Under the pieces are notes generated by a model. That model saw nothing but the letters and a program-made list of their open reading frames with translations. It was not told the origin of the DNA and made no database searches. From the NCBI RefSeq assembly GCF_035046485.1, contig NC_085138.1, positions 362,951,238 through 363,015,237 on the forward strand: DNA of 64,000 nt. The letters run 5' to 3'. The DNA is from Aedes albopictus. Taxonomy: Eukaryota > Arthropoda > Insecta > Diptera > Culicidae. Positions 23,490-34,599 of the stretch are shown one piece after another. Every line of letters starts with the position of its first letter. Position 1 is the first letter of the stretch. The position numbers and the translations under genes are program-made.

Positions 23490-25000
23490 CAGTTTCTGAA
23501 AATATTATTATAAATCTTACTTACGTAATTTTCACTTAACGTAAACGTATGACGCAGATGTATATGCATGTGTGTCACGATATTGCTCCAATTAAGTTTC
23601 AAAATTATACATATTGTTCGTCAAAATTATTGATTGAAAATTTTGTACCGCTGGTGATAGAAAACTGCACAATTCTTATGATTAATTTGAAGAAATTGCT
23701 GTTCCGAAATAAGCTTTGCGGGCAAATCGTCCACAAATATCAAAGGCACACCATAGTTACAAGAACTGGAAGGATGTCATTAACAGTTTAACATTATTTA
23801 AAATCACATTTTCATTGTAATTTAATTTAAAAAAAAATGTTTCTTATCGCACTATTATTATTCATCCATGATCCAATTGTTGAACATTGGCATAACCTAC
23901 GACTGCAAAATTTTTTTTTACTTTACCTAGCCGTGCATTTCATGGGGCTTGAAGGGCGTTCCAGGGATGTTCCAGGGGTGTTCCAGCAGGCTTCAGGAAG
24001 GTTCCAGTGGTTTTCAATGGGTTTCAAGGGCGTTCCAGAGGTGTTCAAGAGGGATTCAGAGTGTTAAGGGGTCCCAGGAGTATTTCAAGGCATTCCAGGA
24101 GCAACCCACGCATTTTTAAAGCATTTCAGGGTCGTTCTATGAGTGTTCTTGGGGGTTGAGTGGGTCCCATGGGTTTCCAGGAGTGTTTCAGGGGCTTTTA
24201 AAGGCGTACGTTTCTTCTGTCGTTTTTGCTTCTAATCAAATCTTTTCAGCCATGTTTGCATCTAGTCATGTTTAAAACGATTTCAGTCCACTAGAGCTAT
24301 CTTCAAATAAGCGATTTCTTGTCGTTTACATGAATTGTCACTAGCTGGAACTAGCTGGGCACAAAACTTGAAAAACCAGGAAAAAATTCCGCCAGAGTGA
24401 AAAAATATCGGATGTCGGGTCAAATTTTATCAAATGTTGGACCACTGTTGGACCCACATCGGATAACTGTTGGGTCTATGTTGGGTTTGGTCCCCAAAAT
24501 AAAAACAGGTGAATGATAGGTTTATATCGGGTTATACATCATTAATTACGAACAAAGCTTCAACCGTTCAACAATTAGCGAGAATTGTCCAACATTAGGA
24601 TAAGCTAGCTTAAGCAAGCGTTCCACATTTGGGTAACAGGCTTCTCATACAAATGTTCTATTTTCTCTTAGAAAACGGAATTTGAGGGAATACAAATTCA
24701 ATGGTAAGTATAAGGAATGAGTGGATCTAGACGTTCACTGGATATTTTTCAAATAGAGTGGAATTATGCACGGAAAAACAACCGAAAACAAAACTGCCGG
24801 TACTAGCCGTTCAACAATTGGTGAATTACCCTAGTTGTATTTGGGACTTCATTGATAACCTAGAACATCCTGAACATCATGAAATTTGGAAAAATGAAAT
24901 AAATGACATACCAGTTGTTCTAAAAGCTGAACTTGGATGTCGCTTACGTTTATATGTATTTATTTAGCCTTCGTCAAGAATATCAAATGGTGTTTTATAT
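23490..25000. other. gene-free stretch with short GTTCCAGG-type repeats
   Basis: 23940-24210 repeats words such as GTTCCAGG(A/G)GTGTTCCAG and TTTCAGGGG at irregular spacing; 24370-24560 repeats GTTGGACC/GTTGGGT words. Open frames here lack recognisable domains. Confidence 0.35.
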
Positions 25001-25004
25001 TCTG

Positions 25005-26310
25005 GGATGTTCTAGGTGTTCCAAACTGTCCTATAGTAAAGTCCTTCAAATCTACTAGAATAATTTTATGTATTTTCGTCACAAATAATAGCATTCCATA
25101 ATCTATTGGGATCCGTGAAGCTCTTGACATTTACAATGTCATTTATAGACACTGCAGGGATATTCCAGGATAGCCAAACTACCTTGGAGTTCAGTACTTC
25201 AGGTCTATACTCGAAACAGTAGCTATATCTGTTATACTGAGTAACGTTGCAAAATCAACCGCAGTTAATAAAGCAATATGAAGTCTACTGGCTTATGATA
25301 AACCTTTGGGACATTCGGGGTAGTCCAAACTGTTCTATAATGAAGTCCTTCAAATCTGTAAGAAAACCTTTATGCATAGCATAATCCGCTGAGATCAGTG
25401 AAGCTCTTGAAATCTTAAATGTGATGTAGAGACACTATGGGAATGTTCCAGATCAGCCAAAATATCATTGAGTTCGAAACTTCAGGTCTACAATCGTAAC
25501 ATCAGCTATATCTGACATTTTGTACCGACTTTTCGAACCCTCTAAGCAGAATACTCTCTTCGAATGAGTGTAATCAGTTTTGTGCCTTTTATTTCCGCCC
25601 TAATTGCTTATCCTTTGACAGATATTCGTATTTCGACCACTTGTAATCTCCCTCAGTGTCAGTTATCCAGTGGGGATAAGCAAGTAGGGTGGAATTGAAA
25701 GGTACAAAACGGATTACACTCATTCGAAGTATATCTGACATACTGAGTAACGTTTCATAATAAATCGCAGTGATTGGACCAACCTGAAGTGTTCTATTTA
25801 TTAATATGATCCTCTGGGACATTGAGGGTCATCCAAACTATCCTGAAGTTTAGCTCTTGATAGTAACAGTAGTTATTCTCACAATACAGTAAAAACTGTG
25901 ATCTGTAATTCCCCTGACATATCATGAGCATTTCAAGATAGTTTTGAGATAACCCAGATCTTCAGGTCTACACTTGTGATAATAGCTTTTACCACTACGT
26001 TAAGTAGTGTTAAATAATCCATTGTACTTTCCAAAGCAGGTAGAGGATCGTATATATTTTAATGAAATAAGTTACTGTTACATCCGTAGACTTTAAGATC
26101 TAAACTCAAGAACAGTTTGGATGACCTAGGACATCCCGACTGATCTGATACTATCTATTGAACTTTCAGAAAACTTACTGGACATGATAGATTACAAATC
26201 GTAGCTTTGTATAATGAAAGAAGTTATCGTTATACCCATAGACGTAAGGATCTAAACTCAAAGATAGTTTGGATGACCTAGGATATCCAGAAAAATATTC
26301 TGCATATTAT
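25005..26310. repeat. about 290-bp tandem repeat, partly inverted at its right end
   Basis: Words CCAAACTGTCCTATAGTAAAG, CTTCAGGTCTA and ATCTGTTATACTGAGTAACG recur near 25031, 25327 and (after removing an insert) about 25612. From about 26090, AACAGTTTGGATGACCTAGG repeats in the opposite orientation, so the array flips. Confidence 0.65.
25519..25729. mobile_element. 211-bp hairpin insert with 12-bp target duplication
   Basis: Flanked by identical TATATCTGACAT at 25507-25518 and 25730-25741. Inside, CTTCGAATGAGTGTAATCAG pairs with CGGATTACACTCATTCGAAG. It interrupts one unit of the ~290-bp tandem repeat. Confidence 0.7.
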
Positions 26311-28370
26311 TCTACCGTTTTTATGCTATTGACCTCCAAAACTAAAAAAAAAACGTAGAAAAAACTCCATGATAACGCTTGGAAAAAATTTGGCTTCAAA
26401 GGGTGTTTTTTATTTATTTTTTTCTGTGTAGATATGAAAAAATATGTATTGGTATAAATAGCTTTCATCTGAAATCTGAGAAGTATACTCTGTTCCTCTG
26501 TTCCAGTCGGAGTGTGTATAACACACAGGTGTTTATGGGAGGAGAAGAGAGCGCCCCACTCAGTGGTATCATCGAGGTTACTCCAAGTTACACACTTAGC
26601 AACCAGCTCTTGAAGCAACTCTTTTCTAACTCCCAGTATGAGCGGCCTCGCTAATATGAAAAAAGCAACCTTTGTTTTTGTGCTTCCAGCTTCTTAGTGA
26701 AATAAGCTTTAGCGCCCCAGAAGGTATGAAAAAGTTCTTTAATGGAGAAGGAAATTCGGAATTGGTTTTCTATTTTTTTTGGACATAAGAATATTACTTT
26801 AGTTCTTTAGTTTCTTACAGATTGATTCAAATATTTCACTGGATGTTCCCCCGAAATGTCGCTAAATAGTAATTTAGAAAATATTGGATAGCTTCTAACA
26901 TTCTTTAGAAGATTTTTCTAGAAAGTTATCGAAGAATTCATTTAACCCTTCAGGGCGCGCGCCGATTTTAATTGTTTGGAAAACACTTAGTTTCCTATAA
27001 AACATTTTTCTAAAGTTTTCTAGAGATTACTCCAGAAATTAATAGAGGAACATTTTCAAAACCTTTCCTCGTTTCCTTCCGATGTTGCCCCATAGATTCT
27101 TTCAGACAATTTTCCAGGAGTTCCTTTCAGACAGTCTTCTATGAGTTTCTTTTGAAGTTCCTTTAGAACGTCTTCCAAGTTTCTTCAGAATTTGCCGTAA
27201 AATTTCCTTCGGAATTTTCGTTAGAGTATCCAACGAAAATTTCTCCAAAAAATCCTATAGAAAAGCTTCTGGTTTTCTTCCAAAATTCTCGATAGATTTT
27301 TCAAAGGATTTCTTCCAAAATAAATCCATGCATTTCTTCTGAAATTATTCCAGAAATACAGTTTATAAATCTATCAAGATTTGCTTCAGAAACTCACCCG
27401 GTGGTTTTTTTTTCTGAGTTTCTTCCAGGGCTTGAAAAAAAAAATCTTCATGAATTCATTCATGAAGTATTCTTTCAGGTGAACTTCAGAAGGGTTCCTT
27501 CTGAAATTCCACCAAGCGTTATTTAAGTATTTCTTCTATATATTCATTTAAAGAATTCATCGAAAGTTTCTCCAGGATTTTCGTCAGAATTTTTCATTAT
27601 TTGTTTTCAAAGTTTCTTCCATAAGTTCTTCCAGTGCTCTCAGAAATTTTCCCAAATGTTCCTTCAAAAACTCGTACGGGCATTTTTTCAGGATGTTTAT
27701 CAGAGATTTGGTTAGGAATTGTTCTAGGGAATCCAATGAAAATTCAGATTGTTTTTTCAGACGTCTATCAACGCGTTTCTCCAGTTATTCCTGAAGTATG
27801 TTTTTAATCGTTCACAGATTACTCTAGGGTCTAGGTATATACCATGCTTTCAGTTGAATGATTTCTCCAGGAATTTTCCAATACGTTCCTCAATATCTCC
27901 TCAATATTGTCTAAGAATTCCACCAAATGCTTCGCGAGAAGATTTCAGAAATTCCTGTTAGGATTTCTTCCAATATTCCTTAGAAGAGATATTTTTATCT
28001 TTAAAGATTTTTTCCGAATTTTAGGGATTTCCTCAAAAGTTTTTCCATTGAGTTTTCAGAAATTTATTGAAAATTTATTTACAAATTCTATAGGAATGTT
28101 TTCAGAAATTCTTCCCAAGATTTCTCCAAGAATTGTTTTAGAAATTCCTTCGGTGATTCTAGCAGATTTTTTTTAGAAACTGTTCCTGCGGTTCCATCAG
28201 AAATATCTCCTGGGGTATCTTCAGCTATCCCACCAGTTTTTTTTTTAATATTTCTCCTGAGATTTTGTAGAAGTTTTTACAGAAATTGCGCCAGAATTAC
28301 TGAAGATTTTTTAAAGCACTCCCTGAAGAAATATCTATGAAATCTTTGAAGGGAGAGCTGTCTCGAGAAA
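26310..28370. repeat. unique AT-rich DNA, then degenerate repeat of TTCCTCC polarity
   Basis: 26310-26860 shows nothing recognisable. 26860-28360 is made of TTTCTTCCA, TTCCTTCAGA and GAATTC words, as in 2700-4130. Beyond 28300 the polarity begins to flip to GAAGAAAT. Confidence 0.45.
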
Positions 28371-28468
28371 CCCCTTATTTTTTTTATCTGTATTTACGAG
28401 ATTTTTAGCCTTAGGCTAGTTCATCTCGGGACCCACACTTTACTTCCCTTCCGAAGGAAGAACTCATA

Positions 28469-28767
28469 GTATCTTCAATTGTAATGGCTCGGCAGTCTTA
28501 TTAAAGAATTAAGCGAACTACAATGTTCTCGCTCCGACGTTTCGGTCCTGGTTTGGGACCTTCTTCAGGGATCTATAATTTATTCACAATAAGGACAATA
28601 GTTGGACTCGTATTTGACATATAAAGTTACACATAAAACAATTTTACAAACATAAAGGTGTTTAAATTTACATTTTTGTAGTCTGTTTTAAATTCTTAAT
28701 AAGACTGCCGAGCCATTACAATTGAAGATACCAGGTGACATCCAGTCGAAAATACCGCCCAAATACC
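28469..28767. mobile_element. 299-bp element with TIRs, 14-bp target duplication and hammerhead-like motif
   Basis: AGGAAGAACTCATA flanks it at 28455-28468 and 28768-28781. Inverted repeats TCTTCAATTGTAATGGCTCG and CGAGCCATTACAATTGAAGA lie at or near its ends. The long target duplication argues for a retroposed, possibly Penelope-like, origin rather than cut-and-paste. The right end carries about 37 bp beyond the inverted repeat. Confidence 0.65.
28531..28570 (-). other. hammerhead-like core motif
   Basis: Minus strand reads CTGAAGA, then AGGTCC-CAAACCA-GGACC, then GAAACGTC. CTGANGA and GAAA flanking a perfect 5-bp stem II (GGTCC/GGACC) match the hammerhead core order. One extra A before the stem departs from the strict core, so activity is uncertain. 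Confidence 0.4.
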
Positions 28768-29097
28768 AGGAAGAACTCATATTTTGCGAGTTTGTCGGGA
28801 GTGGGATTCGATCCCAGGTCCTCGGCGTGATAGTCAAATGTTCTAACCATCACACCAGGTCCGCTCCACAGAAACCCTTAGAAAACTCCTGGAGATACCG
28901 TTGAAATCTCCTAGAAGATTGTTTTTTCAAAATTTCTTGGAGGAAAATTGGACAAACAATCCTGAAGCAATTACTGAACAATTATTGGAAAAATGCTTAG
29001 GATAATATCTAGGAGAATTCTTGTATAAATATCTTAAGGCGAAACTGGAAGCATTTCCTCATTTTTTGGTATTTGATTTTTTATTAAATAACGAAGC

Positions 29098-30650
29098 TGA
29101 TCAGTACGCTGATCGTGTGTAAAAATGTGTATTCTCCAATTTGTAAATAGTTTAAATTTTGTAAATAGTATTTAGAATTAAGTTGACAAGAACTAGCTCT
29201 TTAATTAACACACAATGAATTAGTACCCGTCATCACACTTACATGCAACACTGTAAGGAGTGTATCGTAAAGTAGTTGAAAATGTTTAAAATAGCCTAAA
29301 AAATAGTTTAATACAACTTTTAAGTAATTTTATTTTTGGAGATACTGTATAAATCCTTGAATAAAGAAATGGCTTTTATGATTTTCTAAAAATGCTCTTT
29401 TAAATGGGTTTTTAACCTAGATTACTGAACGCATGTTTTTAAATTTTTGCACACCTTCTAGAAAATTTAAATTGCGAAAAAAGTTCGACAATGTTCGAAA
29501 ATTGTTAACTTTTTTGTGCAAATATTATAAGCTCCAGAATCCTCATGATATAGGCAAATTATTTTTTTCAAGAAAAATCTCCACTGCATTTAAGCGCAAT
29601 TCTTAAAAATGAAAAAAGGCCATTTTTGAGGAACCCCTTTTTTCTATGCTCCTCCAAATCATGTTTACGCAAATAAAAAATACATAAAATGAAAAATTCG
29701 CATTTTTTAAATAGGGTATGTTTTTTTAATTTATGGGCGAATAAGTTAGAGCAAAAATTAGAATTTTATAACCTTTTAAGATATTAAAAGCAGAACTTCA
29801 AAGTTTGACCAAAAAATAGACGTTTTTTGAAGTGGACCATTTTGTAGATATAGGAGATTTTTCTGTCGAAAATATGAATTTTGAAAGTCGGTGTTGAATG
29901 ATATGTTATGTGTACATAACTGTTAACAAGCATCAATATTTTCCAGATTTTTTATCGTACAAATTTTACTCGTTACAGATTTTTGAAATGTTGAAAAATC
30001 TTTACAAAATTGCATTTTGTGCAGATTTTTATTTTGAGAGGTGTATTCATTTAACCATATTTTCAATAATACAAACCTTTTTTCAAATTTTTCCAAGGTA
30101 TTCTAAACTTAACTATATTGTGAAAATTTCATAGAAGAACCGAAATGAAAAGACCAACCCAGCTTCGAGATAGAGCATTCTGAACATTTTCAACTACTTT
30201 CCGATACACTCCTTACCTAAAGAACCCCATCCCATTGAATTGTAACATACCACATCCAGCAATAGAACAGTACAAAATAGACACCCAAAGCGATCGGTAG
30301 CGTGTTCTATTCTTTTATACCTGCCTCGCTCAATAAACCCAAGTTTAAGTGCAAAGGTCGAATATCTATCCCCATCCGAAACCGTCTCTGCGGTAGTGGC
30401 CGACGGTGGCAATAAAACATTCAATCGATCGTCAGATGTGCGTGCGTGCGTGAAGGCACAGTGAAAAGAGTGGGATCTGGACCGTGAAGTGTGTCTGAAG
30501 GTGTTAATCGTGCCTACAACTTGTGATACAAGGATCGAAGAAGCGATCCTAGTGGTAATCCCAACGTTCCCGTGATACGGTGCGCCGCTGTTGCTACAGC
30601 GGGCAAGAAAAACCTCCGGTGGCCGGCAATTAGAGCTCCACGCTCGAACA
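29098..30650 (+). mobile_element. solo LTR with 5-bp target duplication, itself carrying a MITE
   Basis: Starts TGATCAGTACGCTG, ends CGCTCGAACA and is flanked by GAAGC on both sides (29093-29097, 30651-30655). TG...CA ends with a 5-bp duplication fit an LTR, for example of the Pao/Bel type. AATAAA signals occur near 30333 and 30411. No gag-pol is present; without the inner MITE it is about 590 bp. Confidence 0.7.
29254..30215. mobile_element. TA-type MITE inside the solo LTR, 962 bp
   Basis: Terminal repeats begin TAAGGAGTGTATCGTAAAGT and end with its near-complement TTTCCGATACACTCCTTA, extending about 35 bases. The interior is very AT-rich with no transposase frame. Confidence 0.7.
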
Positions 30651-31199
30651 GAAGCAATATTTTCAAAATAGGTTTTCGTGCACATGTAGAGTATGGGTCA
30701 GGGTATCTTCTGAATTTTTTTACGCGGTAGAAAATGTTTTTTGTTTTTGCAGAAACAATTTTTGAACAAAATTTCACTAAAAAATGGTTTCTGCAAATAC
30801 GAAAAACATTTTCTACCGCGTAAAAAAAAATCAGAAGATACCCTGATCCACACTCTACATTTGCACGAAAACCGAATTTAAAAATATTGCTTCGTTATTT
30901 AATAAAAAAAAATCAAAAACCAAAAAATGAGGAAATGCCTCCTGTTTCGCCTTAAGTACAAACTTCTTGTAATTTCGGTTCAACTGTGCACCAGAACTTT
31001 AAATGCACAAATCTCAAGAAGCAAGAAGAAAAATGACATTTTATTTTGTTCTTGTTCACTTGTAAAGCTTGTAATAAGAATATTTCATGAGATTTGTGCG
31101 CCTATAATCGTGAATAGGTGCAAAAGTCGGCCATTGTGGCGGTCATTTTGGGTTTCTAACAGCCTAAAGATACCTCCTTTTGCTCAGATAAAAAATAGA

Positions 31200-31995
31200 C
31201 TTCTGGAGGAGCTCTGCTAGTTCTCCCAAGGAGAAAATACTAAAAAAAAATCCTGGAGGGATCCCTGGAAAAATCCGTAGAAGAAAAGCTGAAGGAATCT
31301 TTAACAAATGTCTAACAGATTTTTTTCTTTATTATTGTGTTTTTTAACTTACGCTAGTACAACACTTCCTCAAGTTGTGCGTTACCAGATGGCTTCCTCA
31401 ATAAGGGAGCGCCAGAGGGGCGTGTCCGAAGAAGTAAAGGTGATCCTTCCGATGCCAATCAAGGGGTTTCTTCATCTTACAGAAAATGCAGACTAGGGTA
31501 CTGGCGGAATTCTGGAAGACACCCGCCATTGAATTTTCCAGGGATCCCTAGAGCAACCCTTGGAAGAAATCCTGAAGATAATTCTGAAGAAATTCTCAGA
31601 AATATTTCATCTGTTATTGCTGAGAAGATTTGTAAGCAAAAATCCCAAAGCTACTACCTGAAGAAATTTTCTGAATAAAATCCTGCAGAAACAACAAAAA
31701 ATCATAGAGGAATCATTTGGAGAACTACTAGAGAAACTTAAAACAAAAAAAATAACAGGAATCTTTGAAAAATACCTGGACGAACTAGAGAACGCTCTGC
31801 AGGTATTCATTGAAAAATTTCTTCAAAAAAAAAATTAAGCTAAGGAATAGATACTGCCGTTATTTCTGCAGGAATTGTTAAGAGAAACTTTTGAAAAAGT
31901 CCCTAAAGAAAGTGTGGAATAAATCCAATGCAATGTCTGGAGTAGCTTTAGGAGAAACCCCTTGAAGAACTTCCAGAAGAATCGCTTGTGAATTT
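31200..31995. repeat. degenerate repeat, GGAGGAATTCC polarity
   Basis: GAAGAAATTCTCAGAAATATT and CCTGGAAAAATCC words. No gene supported. Confidence 0.4.
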
Positions 31996-32002
31996 TCTAG
32001 AG

Positions 32003-32990
32003 CAGGGGTTCTCAAACTTTTTCAGCCTGCGACCCACTTTTTATTTGCATAGAATATGGCGACCCACCAGCACGTATTTCCATAACATGTCATTTTAGAA
32101 ATTTTAGATTTTTTTTTTGAGTAATTTCATTGTTAAATAAGTGTAATTGTTTGAAAAATGTCTATTGAAAGGTTGCGATTAGCTTCCGTTACGTAACACT
32201 TCTTCTTAGACATTTTGAAGTTTATTTTTTAATTTGTAGCTCTCTTTTTGGTTCAAATACACATTAATAAGATTTAGTTAATTCTCTGTCTTAAAAATTA
32301 ATGATAAGTTTATGATATTAAAGATAATACAAATTTGAACTTTTAACTTTCCGGCTCAATGTAATACTTTAGAAATCATCATATTTTAGGGATTCTATCA
32401 CACATTTTAAAGCTAAAGAAAACCTAAAAATTCATAGAAAAAATGCTAGATATACTGGCAGTTTAACGCTTCTGCTGAATTTTAAGAATATCCTTTGAAA
32501 GGAATTTCAATCGTATTTTACGTACATAAAGTTCGATATAAATGAATCAGAATGGGTTAAAAATGCCCCCATTTATATTTTTTATTAGTGCTTTCTGTAA
32601 AGGTTTTGGTTTTGGAAGATTAAACAAAATTCTACCGAAGTTCGATAAAAATAAATATACATAGAATTTAGCGACGAATACCTAACAAAATTATGTATTT
32701 TTCTACTGATTTTCGGTTTTCCTGAAATTCCAACTGCTGAACTTGGCACTTCATTTCCAGCGTGTTAAATATTTAAAGATGCAAAAAGAAATCTGAATTA
32801 ATAGAAACATCCCAAAATCTTGCACCATTAAATACTAAACTTGTTGTTCCAGAATTTATTTCAGATTAATTTTAATATTCAATAAAAATGTATAAATAAG
32901 GCTCGTAAGTCGTAATACGAAAGATTGAATATAAATAAAGAAAAACCTTATTTCTAGAAAAACAAATCCGAGGATTCTTACTGGTTAATC
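32003..32990. mobile_element. hAT-like tip and AT-rich body, right end not found
   Basis: CAGGGGTTCTCAAACTTTTT at 32003 is a typical hAT-family terminal repeat. No matching complement was found to the right. The following 0.9 kb is AT-rich and holds no recognisable gene. Confidence 0.4.
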
Positions 32991-32994
32991 TCGA

Positions 32995-33290
32995 AAAGCG
33001 AAACTGAATGCATTTTCTCAAATGACGGATCGATATTCTCCAAATTGGTTTTCATTCACATTTAGAGGAAGGTTCAAGGCAAGTCGAAAAACTTTTCAAT
33101 TCTCACAGAAACCATTTTTAATCAAAATGTATTAAAAAATGGTTTCTGAAAAAAAGAGACATATTTTTCACTCAGAAAGAAAATTAGAATTTACCTTGAT
33201 GTTTCCTCTACATGTATATGGAAGCCAATTTTAAAAATATTGCTCCGTTATTTCTTGAAAAGTTTCAAGAAAAACATCTGAAACTGTGAA
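32995..33290. mobile_element. decayed third copy of the TTAA foldback family
   Basis: Retains GCGAAACTGAATGC, AAACCATTTTTAATC paired with TTAAAAAATGGTTTCTG, and CCTCTACATGTATATGG in the same order as 9548-9909, but with many changes and no clear ends. Confidence 0.6.
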
Positions 33291-34090
33291 GGAAAACCCT
33301 AAAGAAATTTCCAAGAAAATTTTCGAATCTTAGTGAAAAGTTCTCCTAGAATTGCATCTTTTGAAGAAACGTTTAGAGAATTCATGGAGAAATACCAGAA
33401 GAAAATCCTAGAAGAATTTCTTTATTTTCTGAGAAATCTCAAAGAAAAGTTTCTGGAAAAATAATCTTACAATGTTTCTGGAGGAATTGCTTCAGAAAGG
33501 TTTGAAGAAATATATGAAGGATTACAAGCGTGAACTGATGAGCAATCCTTGAAGGAATTTCCTATAGAATCCTTTAAGGAATATTAAAGAAATCCGTGGA
33601 CCAGTACCAAGATGAATCTTGTAAAAAAATTCTCAATTAACTCCTGAAGAAAATTGCTGGGAGCAATCCCGAAAGAATTTATAGAGGAATCCCAGGAGAA
33701 ATGTTTAAAAAAATAAACCGGAACATGGATGCATACTCCATTCTGTGAACTTTCCAGAACAATTTTGATTTATCCTAAAAGAATCCCCAAAGGAATTTCT
33801 GTTGGTGTCCTTAGAGGTAATCAAGGATAATTGTAAATAAATTTCAAGAAGAATTCTTGATAACCTCATTGAAAAGGAATTTATTTATAAGTTGACTCAA
33901 TGTGCCACTGTTCATATTTTTCCACGTCGCCGAACTCATTTTCTCACGCGATTTTTAGGAAAATTCTTACAAGGGTTTCCTTGGATTTCCTTGGAATTCA
34001 AAAGTTTTCTATGAAATTACATGAAAATACTGGAGAAATTCTTCAATTATTGAAGAAATCTCCAGGGAAAGTTCTGGATATTGTAAGAAA
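33290..34090. repeat. degenerate repeat, GGAGGAATTCC polarity
   Basis: GAAGAAATTT and GGAGGAATTGC words dominate. No gene seen. Confidence 0.4.
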
Positions 34091-34132
34091 AATAATTTGT
34101 TTATGAGGGAACTCTTGTTAAAACGAATCTAT

Positions 34133-34303
34133 GACAAAAGGTCGAAAGACATAAGGTCGAAGGACAAAAGGTCGAATGGACAAAAGGTCGAATGGACAAA
34201 AGGTCGAATGGACAAAAGGTCGAATGGACAAAAGGTCGAATGGGACAAAAGGTCGAATGGGACAAAAGGTCGAATGGACAAAAGGTCGAATGTACAAAAG
34301 GTC
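34133..34303 (+). repeat. 16-bp GGTCGAATGGACAAAA array (left copy)
   Basis: About ten head-to-tail units of 15-17 bp, with variants at the outer (left) end. The same unit occurs in reverse complement at 37592-37780. Confidence 0.9.
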
Positions 34304-34599
34304 TGAAAGGGTAAAGAGGTTAAATAGACTAAAGACAAATTGGAAGACATGAAAAAGTGATCAGAATTCGACAGAAAAACGACGACTAAAAAATAGAACG
34401 AGTGATAGAAAAATTATTCAACAACTTCAAAACAATCATTATTGGAAAAAGGAAAGTGTCTTCTAAAACTTGCAATAGCTTATATGCAGCAATTTTTACC
34501 GCATTACAATTCGAAATAGATGCCCATAAATGATGAAAAGTAATGTTAAGTTAAGGTTAAATATGGAAAATAATATTCCTTGCATGGCATGTCACGCAG

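Larger units (their letters stand above)
28378..28869 (-). mobile_element. tRNA-headed SINE, split by a hairpin element
   Basis: Minus-strand head at 28770-28869 shows an A box (TGGTGTGATGGTTAGAACA) and a B box within GGGATCGAATCCCACTCCC. The tail at the left end reads GAGATGAACTAGCC, then GCTAAAAATCTCG and an A-rich end. Near-identical AGAAACCC(C)TTA words flank it at about 28366 and 28870. A related tail lies at 44516-44580. Interrupted at 28469-28767. Confidence 0.75.
29034..30955. mobile_element. second TTAA foldback copy, split by an LTR insert
   Basis: Left arm 29034-29097 begins TTAAGGCGAAACTGGAAGC; the rest of the palindrome resumes at 30656 and ends GCCTTAA at 30955. The parts match the intact copy at 9548-9909 and join at GAAGC. 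Confidence 0.8.

Noticed and set aside
30194..30685. 163-codon minus-strand frame
   Set aside because: It spans the junction of a solo LTR with a foldback element and a MITE end; it is composite by insertion.
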